From assembly GCA_900551775.1 (NCBI GenBank), contig URXI01000146.1:1-9956 (forward strand): a stretch of DNA of 9,956 bases, in the 5' to 3' direction. The notes beneath the pieces were generated by a model. It made no database searches and had not been told where the DNA came from. It saw only the letters and a list, made by a program, of their open reading frames with translations. The DNA is from an uncultured Eubacterium sp. (GTDB lineage: Bacteria; Bacillota; Clostridia; Peptostreptococcales; Anaerovoracaceae). The first letter of the stretch is position 1. Every line of letters begins with the position of its first letter. Shown here piece by piece: positions 5,731 through 9,956 of this stretch. A program made the translations under genes and the position numbers.

Positions 5731-7047
5731 GTGGATAAGAAGAGGGATACGTTCAGTTCCCGTCTGGGGTTCATCCTGGCGACAATAGGTTTTTCTGTGG
5801 GCGTGGGCACCCTTTGGAGATTTCCTTATATTTGCGGAGAATACGGCGGCGGTCTGTTTCTTCTGACCTACGCGGTGCTGATGTTTGTCATCGGAATTCC
5901 TCTGTTTTCGGCGGAGGTTTCGTTGGGGCTGGCATCTCGCAAAAGTCCGGTGGGGGCTTACAAAGCTTTGGAGAAACCAGGAACAAAATGGCATATTGCG
6001 GGTTATTTCCATATGATCTGCATCGTGCTGGTCATCGGATATACGATTCCGGTATATGGATGGATTCTACATTATATTTACGCCACTGCACAAGGTACCT
6101 TTACGGGCATGGATAGTGGACAAGTGGCGCAATACTTTGCTGATTTTTCGGCAAATCACGGATTGGTGTTCGGGTTTATCATGGTCAATGTAGCGTTGAC
6201 TGCATTGGTAGTAAAAAATAACTTGCAGCAGGGTATTGAAAAAATTGCAAAGATTCTGCTGCCGTCCCTGGCAATCATCATGGGGGTTCTGGTTATAGCA
6301 GGGCTGCGTCTTCCGGGTGCAGCAGAGGGAGTGAAGTTCATCTTCACCTTGGATTTTGATGCCTTTTCCCTTGAAGGAGTGCTGACGGCTTTGGGTCAGA
6401 CTTTCTTCTCCCTGGGTATCGCCATGGCTGTAGCGATGATTTTTGGCAGCTATCAGAAAGAAGGGGAAATCAACGTGGTAAAGAACTCGGCCATCATCAC
6501 TGTTTCGGTCATCTTTGTGGCGATTATGGCTAGTCTGATGATCTTTCCCATGGCATCGGCATTTGACTTGGAGATGGCTTCCGGTCCGGGCCTGACCTTT
6601 ATTACCATGCCCAACGTCTTTAATGACATGACTGGCGGCAGAATCTGGGGAACGGTTTTCTACATCGGCTTTTTTATCGCTGCCTTTTCTTCTGGCATCG
6701 CAGGATGGGAAGCGGTCATGGCATTCATCATGGATCAGTTCCACGTGAGCAGAATCAAGGCACTGGGAGGTACTTTTATTCTAGTCATGGTCATTGGCGT
6801 CCCAGCATTGCTGTCAGATTATGTGTTCAACTTGTTCGATATGCTGACTAACAATGTCTTTTTGATATTGGGTTCCTTGGCTATTTCCATCTTCACGGGG
6901 TGGATTTGGGGAATGGATAATATGGCCAGGACTTGTGGTATTGAAAAAGGCACGTGGATTTATCATTTTCTGTCAGTCATGATTAAATATGTATCGCCGA
7001 TTATCATCATTATTTTATGTCTGACCTTGTTTGGTGTCATAAAATAA
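5731..7047 (+). CDS. NSS-family (LeuT-fold) transporter
   Basis: This 438-residue polytopic membrane protein, probably with 11 helices as in other short bacterial members, belongs to the neurotransmitter:sodium symporter family. Clear marks are Arg-Leu-Gly-Phe-Ile-Leu-Ala near the start, Trp29-Arg-Phe-Pro-Tyr, Gly-Gly-Gly at 39-41, Gly55-Ile-Pro-Leu, Gly-Gln-Thr-Phe-Phe-Ser-Leu (222-228, helix 6), Gly-Pro-Gly-Leu-Thr-Phe (285-290) and Phe-Ser-Ser (319-321, helix 8). Aligning from memory with LeuT, the Na2 ligands look intact (Gly20, Val23, Ala317, Ser320, Ser321). Na1 residues Asn27 and Asn286 are replaced by Thr27 and Val260, Thr254 becomes Ser227, and the carboxylate-binding Tyr108 becomes Thr105. 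It is co-expressed with the dehydrogenase, so it probably imports that enzyme's substrate. The substrate is not known, and the altered site makes an ordinary amino acid less certain. Confidence 0.9.
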   Translation: MDKKRDTFSSRLGFILATIGFSVGVGTLWRFPYICGEYGGGLFLLTYAVLMFVIGIPLFSAEVSLGLASRKSPVGAYKALEKPGTKWHIAGYFHMICIVLVIGYTIPVYGWILHYIYATAQGTFTGMDSGQVAQYFADFSANHGLVFGFIMVNVALTALVVKNNLQQGIEKIAKILLPSLAIIMGVLVIAGLRLPGAAEGVKFIFTLDFDAFSLEGVLTALGQTFFSLGIAMAVAMIFGSYQKEGEINVVKNSAIITVSVIFVAIMASLMIFPMASAFDLEMASGPGLTFITMPNVFNDMTGGRIWGTVFYIGFFIAAFSSGIAGWEAVMAFIMDQFHVSRIKALGGTFILVMVIGVPALLSDYVFNLFDMLTNNVFLILGSLAISIFTGWIWGMDNMARTCGIEKGTWIYHFLSVMIKYVSPIIIIILCLTLFGVIK

Positions 7048-7073
7048 GCTCCAGGCGCATATAGTGAAGTGTA

Positions 7074-7082
7074 TGCTAAAAT
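7074..7082 (+). promoter_or_regulatory. Possible extended -10 promoter upstream of the carD-like gene
   Basis: TGC-TAAAAT (7074-7082) fits an extended -10 element, but no recognisable -35 lies at the right distance. If used, transcription would start near 7089, immediately before the branched structure at 7092-7150. No better promoter is visible between that structure and the carD-like gene. Confidence 0.35.
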
Positions 7083-7091
7083 AAATTAGGC

Positions 7092-7150
7092 GACGTGCTG
7101 CTTGTTTCGAGAAACATCGGGCCGGCTGGCTTAAGGCAGCGCGTCTTTTT
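7092..7150 (+). terminator. Branched terminator or attenuator structure
   Basis: A 10-bp closing stem pairs GACGTGCTGC (7092-7101) with GCAGCGCGTC (7136-7145), with one G-U pair, and runs straight into five T residues (7146-7150). The 34 bases it encloses are not a simple loop: they can form TGTTT/AAACA around CGAG (7103-7116) and GCC/GGC around GGCT (7121-7130), giving a three-way junction. It lies 44 bases after the transporter stop and may end that operon. Because no clear promoter follows it, it may also act as a leader attenuator for the carD-like gene. Confidence 0.65.
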
Positions 7151-7177
7151 GTGCAAGTAAGAGAAGGGGGCTATCAT

Positions 7178-7687
7178 TTGTTTGAAACTGGTGATTTGAT
7201 CATGTATGGAAGTGAAGGCGTTTGTGAAGTGGAAGCGGTGGGGGTGCCGGACATTCCGATTATGGGGAAAAAGAGGCTGTATTACACCCTTCTGCCACAG
7301 TATCAGGACGGCAGAATCTTTGCGCCTGTTGACACGAAGACCTTTATGCGTCATGTGATTACAAAGGAAAAGGCGCAGGAACTGATTGCGAAGATACCGA
7401 CCGTCAAGGCTGAAATCTATGAGAATAACAATATGCGGTTTCTCAGCGAACATTATCAGTCTTTCTTTGAATCTCATAAGTGCAGTGATCTTTTGAAGCT
7501 GGTGCGTGATGTCCGGTTGAAACAGAGCGATGCCAGGGCCAATGGAAAAAAGCTGAACCAAGTAGACGAAAAATATATGAGGAGGGCAGAAGAACTGCTT
7601 CACGGGGAACTGGCTGTGGCTCTTGGGATTCCCAAAGAGGAGGTCAGAGACTATATATCCAAATCAGTAGAGGGCGTCTGCATCTAA
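7178..7687 (+). CDS. CarD/CdnL-like transcriptional regulator
   Basis: This 169-residue protein begins Met-Phe-Glu-Thr-Gly-Asp-Leu-Ile-Met-Tyr-Gly followed by Gly-Val-Cys-Glu-Val, the start of the CarD_CdnL_TRCF RNA polymerase interacting domain (about 1-60). A helical C-terminal domain follows (about 62-160), with several basic residues. CarD-type proteins bind the RNA polymerase beta subunit and affect open-complex stability at many promoters. I chose TTG at 7178 because GAAGGGGG (7163-7170) lies seven bases upstream and the protein then starts where family members normally do. The frame stays open to a GTG at 7151, but that codon abuts the terminator T-tract and has no ribosome binding site. 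Clostridia often carry several CarD-like paralogues, some tied to neighbouring genes. Which promoters this one affects is unknown. Confidence 0.82.
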   Translation: MFETGDLIMYGSEGVCEVEAVGVPDIPIMGKKRLYYTLLPQYQDGRIFAPVDTKTFMRHVITKEKAQELIAKIPTVKAEIYENNNMRFLSEHYQSFFESHKCSDLLKLVRDVRLKQSDARANGKKLNQVDEKYMRRAEELLHGELAVALGIPKEEVRDYISKSVEGVCI

Positions 7688-7691
7688 TCAG

Positions 7692-7737
7692 AAATACGGC
7701 ATAGTCGGGATGATTCCTGCTATGGCGTATTTTTTTG
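7692..7737 (+). terminator. Rho-independent terminator after the carD-like gene
   Basis: AAATACGGCATAG (7692-7704) pairs with CTATGGCGTATTT (from 7719) with one internal mismatch. A further CGGGA/TCCTG pairing extends the hairpin inward. The descending arm continues into a run of seven T residues (7730-7736). Confidence 0.88.
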
Positions 7738-7750
7738 TCTTGCCAGAATT

Positions 7751-7779
7751 TTGACAAGAAATATTTCAAATGATAGAAT
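7751..7779 (+). promoter_or_regulatory. Promoter of the sigma/anti-sigma operon
   Basis: TTGACA (7751-7756) and TAGAAT (7774-7779) are separated by 17 bp, a near-consensus housekeeping promoter. The reading frame of the sigma gene is open upstream to the TTG inside this -35 box, but that TTG has no ribosome binding site and is not a credible start. Transcription near 7786 leaves a leader of about 65 nt. Confidence 0.82.
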
Positions 7780-7852
7780 GTTTAAGAAATATCGACATCA
7801 AAAAGTTGTGTATATGAGTAAGGGACTTGCTCTTTGGGAAAGGAGAGGAACT

Positions 7853-8413
7853 ATGGAGGACAGCAAGATCGTAGAGCTATACTGGCAGCGATCAGAAGCG
7901 GCTATCTCAGAAACAGCAAAGAAATACGACAAATACTGTAACCACATAGCCTATAACATTCTTTATAATGCAGAGGATGCCGAAGAATGTGTGAACGATA
8001 CTTACATGAGAGCCTGGAATGCCATTCCGCCTCATAAGCCAAACAGATTGTCCACTTTTTTGGGGAAAATTACGAGGAACCTGGCTTTGAACAAATACAA
8101 AGGATACAATACGCAGAAACGCGGGGCGGGACAGACGGAGCTGGTCTTATCCGAGCTGGAAGAGTGTTTATCTACAAATGGGAAAGTCGAGGATCTGGTG
8201 GACGAGATGGTTCTGGTAGATGCGATTAACGGATTTTTGGCAGGCCTGCCCAAAGAGAGCCGGATGGTGTTTGTCAGGCGGTACTGGTACATGAATTCCA
8301 TCAAAGAAATATCAGTTCAGTTTGGTATGAAACCGAATAAAGTCACTACCATGTTGTTTAGAATGAGAAACGACTTGAGACTTCATCTTGAAAGTGAGGA
8401 AATACGCTTATGA
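7853..8413 (+). CDS. Sigma-70/ECF-like RNA polymerase sigma factor
   Basis: This 186-residue protein has sigma region 2 at about 23-90: Tyr-Cys-Asn-His-Ile-Ala-Tyr-Asn-Ile-Leu, then Asn-Ala-Glu-Asp-Ala-Glu-Glu-Cys-Val-Asn-Asp-Thr-Tyr and Ala-Trp-Asn-Ala-Ile-Pro. Region 4 lies at about 131-180, with Leu-Pro-Lys-Glu-Ser-Arg, Arg-Arg-Tyr-Trp-Tyr and a helix-turn-helix ending Met-Arg-Asn-Asp-Leu. Regions 1 and 3 are absent, as in ECF factors. The ATG at 7853 follows AGGAGAGG (7841-7848). In-frame upstream codons, including ATG 7814, lack a ribosome binding site and would overlap the promoter leader. The stop overlaps the next gene's start in an ATGA, so the two are translationally coupled. It probably directs polymerase to a small envelope or stress regulon while held by the membrane partner. 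No self-type promoter repeat was recognised in the window. Confidence 0.9.
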   Translation: MEDSKIVELYWQRSEAAISETAKKYDKYCNHIAYNILYNAEDAEECVNDTYMRAWNAIPPHKPNRLSTFLGKITRNLALNKYKGYNTQKRGAGQTELVLSELEECLSTNGKVEDLVDEMVLVDAINGFLAGLPKESRMVFVRRYWYMNSIKEISVQFGMKPNKVTTMLFRMRNDLRLHLESEEIRL

Positions 8414-9621
8414 AAAGTGATAAATTTTTATCGGCGATAGGCAATATAGACGACGATTTTATTGAGGAAGCGGCAGAATTCAATGTTCCGCAGGCAAAAA
8501 AAGCGCCGAGAAAGCTTTGGCTCAGATATGGCAGTCTGGCAGCCTGCCTGCTGATCGTCCTATTTGGCTGCATGCATTTTTGGCCAGCGTCAGAACCAGC
8601 ACCCGGCACAGGCAGCGATGCACCGAAGACGGCTTTGAACCTGCCCAAATTGACAATAGACACGAATCACTCTTCGAAAGAGGTCAGACCTAAGAAAGCG
8701 GCTGACAAATCGCTGCTGAACGATGGAAGCCCTTGGAGTGAGGATTTGGACGTAAAAGAGATGCCTGTATATAAGAATACCATGTACGCCGCAGCTGATG
8801 GCGAGTCTGCCCCTGTTGACGAAAAGGAACTTAAGGATCAGGCACAGGTTGTTGCCGCCAGCCTCAATACAGAGGTACAGGATATCAATTATGACAAAGG
8901 AAAGACGACGGAAGACAATACGTACGGAACAACTGCCGCAACAGCTTACAAAGCCACTGCACTGACAGATATAGGGGAAATCTCTGTAAGCAGTGACCAC
9001 AACACGGTCATCACCTTTTCTCAAAGTGTAGAACTGCCGGAAGAATACCGTTTTCCTCCTGCAGATATGAACAGAGAAGAAGCGGAGATTGTGACAGAAT
9101 ACCTGCTGCAGCAATATGGCGATCTGCTGGCCTTTGAAAATCCGCAGCAGAGTGCATCAGCTGTATATGATGAGACTGGAAGTCTCAAATGGATCATCAA
9201 AGGTTATGACGACTCAGGGGACAGTAAAGACGAGATCGTCAATTACAGCATGAAAAAAATGATTTTCGAAACAGATGAAATGGGAAACCTGAAGTCGATT
9301 ACCTTAAAGGACAATTTATCCAGCAGTGAAAAGATAGACAGCTATCCCATCATCACTTCAGCGGAAGCAAGGAAACTGCTGAAAAAGGGCAACTATATCA
9401 CCTTTGGAGATAATCCGCTGCCGGAAATAAAACAGATTGAAAATGTCAACCTGGTCTATTTGACAGGGAATACTTATGAGACATTCCTGCCTTACTATTC
9501 ATTCGATATCAGAAGCCAGGATACAGAAAGTGAGACGAGCGGTTTGGCGCAATACGCAACTTACTATGTTCCTGCTGTAAAGGGAGAATATATCTCCAAT
9601 ATGCCTAATGCAGCTGAATAA
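8410..9621 (+). CDS. Single-pass membrane protein, presumed anti-sigma factor
   Basis: This 403-residue protein overlaps the sigma gene stop in an ATGA. A short cytoplasmic segment (1-40) opens Met-Lys-Ser-Asp-Lys-Phe-Leu-Ser-Ala-Ile-Gly with an acidic Asp-Asp-Asp motif. One membrane helix follows (about 41-58), preceded by Arg/Lys residues, then a large extracytoplasmic region of about 340 residues. The N-terminal layout, with an Ile-Gly-x-Ile-Asp-Asp-Asp stretch followed by basic residues and Tyr-Gly-Ser-Leu-Ala-Ala-Cys-Leu, is common in clostridial proteins encoded directly after ECF-like sigma factors. The zinc-binding His-x3-Cys-x2-Cys anti-sigma motif is not visible. I do not recognise a named domain in the outer part. 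It contains a linker poor in hydrophobics (about 60-165) and a C-terminal portion with Tyr-rich strands. Function as a signal-sensing anti-sigma factor is inferred from coupling and topology. Confidence 0.75.
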   Translation: MKSDKFLSAIGNIDDDFIEEAAEFNVPQAKKAPRKLWLRYGSLAACLLIVLFGCMHFWPASEPAPGTGSDAPKTALNLPKLTIDTNHSSKEVRPKKAADKSLLNDGSPWSEDLDVKEMPVYKNTMYAAADGESAPVDEKELKDQAQVVAASLNTEVQDINYDKGKTTEDNTYGTTAATAYKATALTDIGEISVSSDHNTVITFSQSVELPEEYRFPPADMNREEAEIVTEYLLQQYGDLLAFENPQQSASAVYDETGSLKWIIKGYDDSGDSKDEIVNYSMKKMIFETDEMGNLKSITLKDNLSSSEKIDSYPIITSAEARKLLKKGNYITFGDNPLPEIKQIENVNLVYLTGNTYETFLPYYSFDIRSQDTESETSGLAQYATYYVPAVKGEYISNMPNAAE

Positions 9622-9634
9622 GATGCATGCTGAA

Positions 9635-9665
9635 AAGACCCGCAGTCATTTGGCGGGCCTTTTTC
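9635..9665 (+). terminator. Rho-independent terminator after the sigma operon
   Basis: AAGACCCGC (9635-9643) pairs with GCGGGCCTT (9653-9661) with one A/C mismatch around a nine-base loop. The stem leads into five T residues. It lies 14 bases after the stop of the presumed anti-sigma gene. Confidence 0.85.
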
Positions 9666-9748
9666 TATGGAATGAGACGACTGGACGACAGGAAATCTGC
9701 TGTGCCCCTTTTGGTGCCGCCTGCATACTATAAAGCTGGGGTGTAATT

Positions 9749-9956
9749 ATGGTAAGAAAGAAAGGTATCGATGTGAGTTTCTGGAATGGAAGGCTCACTG
9801 AAAAACAATATAGAAGAATAAAACGAGACGACATCGAGTTCGTCATCGCCAGAGCCGGCGGCTATCGGGGAACGGTGACGGACGGAATGTTTGAAAATAA
9901 CTACAGGCAGGCGAGAGCCGCAGGCTTGGATTTTGGCGCATATTATTATTCGACTT
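9749..9956 (+). CDS. GH25-type muramidase, N-terminal part (gene runs off the window)
   Basis: The first 69 residues match the start of glycoside hydrolase family 25 lysozymes, which cut the beta-1,4 bond between N-acetylmuramic acid and N-acetylglucosamine in peptidoglycan. Seen are Lys-Gly-Ile-Asp8-Val-Ser-Phe-Trp-Asn, Ile-Glu-Phe-Val-Ile-Ala-Arg-Ala-Gly (29-37), Asp45 with Phe48 and Asn51-Tyr, then Ala-Gly-Leu and Gly-Ala-Tyr-Tyr-Tyr-Ser (63-68). The further acidic active-site motif expected near residue 100 lies beyond the window. The start is ATG 9749, with a weak GGGGTG site at 9738-9743 and an in-frame TAA four bases upstream. The N-terminus has no signal peptide, so export would need another route. 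A phage-type endolysin, a cell-wall remodelling enzyme secreted by other means, or a longer multidomain protein are all possible. The region 9666-9748 shows no clear promoter. Confidence 0.82.
   Translation, partial: MVRKKGIDVSFWNGRLTEKQYRRIKRDDIEFVIARAGGYRGTVTDGMFENNYRQARAAGLDFGAYYYST

Noticed and set aside
6067..6744. A 225-codon open frame on the minus strand
   Set aside because: It lies wholly inside the transporter gene, is rich in His, Arg, Gln and Cys as expected of the antisense of a hydrophobic protein, and has no family features.
7076..7603. A 175-codon open frame on the minus strand opposite the carD-like gene
   Set aside because: The plus strand encodes a recognisable CarD-type protein with a ribosome binding site; the minus frame has no such support and crosses the terminator region.
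7751..7852. A 34-codon N-terminal extension of the sigma factor starting at TTG 7751
   Set aside because: The TTG is part of a TTGACA -35 box with a matching -10 box at 17 bp, and the strong ribosome binding site lies before ATG 7853.
8560..8574. A possible lipobox (Leu-Phe-Gly-Cys54) in the presumed anti-sigma protein
   Set aside because: Phe before Gly is atypical, and a 40-residue charged segment precedes the helix, so a single-pass anchor fits better than a lipoprotein.
9703..9731. A promoter for the muramidase gene using TACTAT near 9726
   Set aside because: No acceptable -35 box is found at 16-18 bp upstream, so the match is too weak to annotate.
1..9956. CRISPR arrays, insertion sequences, tRNA or rRNA genes
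   Set aside because: I saw no regularly spaced repeats, transposase motifs or RNA-gene sequences on either strand.

Overview
The window looks like chromosomal DNA of a Gram-positive anaerobe of the class Clostridia. The evidence is strong AGGAGG ribosome binding sites, several GTG/TTG starts, a thioredoxin-like lipoprotein with a lipobox, U-tailed terminators, a CarD-like regulator, a sigma factor paired with a membrane-anchored partner, and a tiny CXXC protein of the type named after Clostridioides difficile CD1871A. A gut member of a family such as Anaerovoracaceae is possible but is a guess. All recognised genes are on the + strand, and no gene-free gap exceeds about 160 bases.

Region 1 (1-3511) is a five-gene redox operon behind a consensus promoter. 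It encodes a TlpA/ResA-like thioredoxin lipoprotein, a 45-residue membrane CXXC protein, a NapH/CcoG-like membrane polyferredoxin, an Rrf2-family regulator and an RclA-like FAD/disulfide oxidoreductase. The genes overlap or nearly touch, so they are probably co-translated. A near-perfect 25-bp palindrome covers the likely transcription start and is a good operator candidate for the operon's own Rrf2 protein. The inferred role is moving electrons from the cytoplasm across the membrane to an extracytoplasmic thiol-disulfide protein, perhaps under oxidant, electrophile or metal stress.

Region 2 (3547-7047) is an amino-acid-type uptake and catabolism module. It holds a GntR/FCD regulator, then an operon of a Glu/Leu/Phe/Val dehydrogenase-like enzyme and an NSS (LeuT-fold) transporter. 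The same palindrome (core TTACATGTAA) lies in both the regulator promoter and the dehydrogenase promoter, which points to control of both by the GntR protein. By manual alignment to LeuT the transporter keeps the Na2 site but lacks the usual Na1 ligands and the carboxylate-contacting tyrosine, so its substrate or ion coupling may be unusual.

Region 3 (7074-9665) is regulatory. A CarD-like gene is preceded by a branched RNA structure ending in a U-tract, which could be the upstream terminator, an attenuator, or both. It is followed by a sigma-70/ECF-like factor and a translationally coupled single-pass membrane protein, a presumed anti-sigma factor.

The window ends inside a GH25-type muramidase gene (9749 onward) with no signal peptide.
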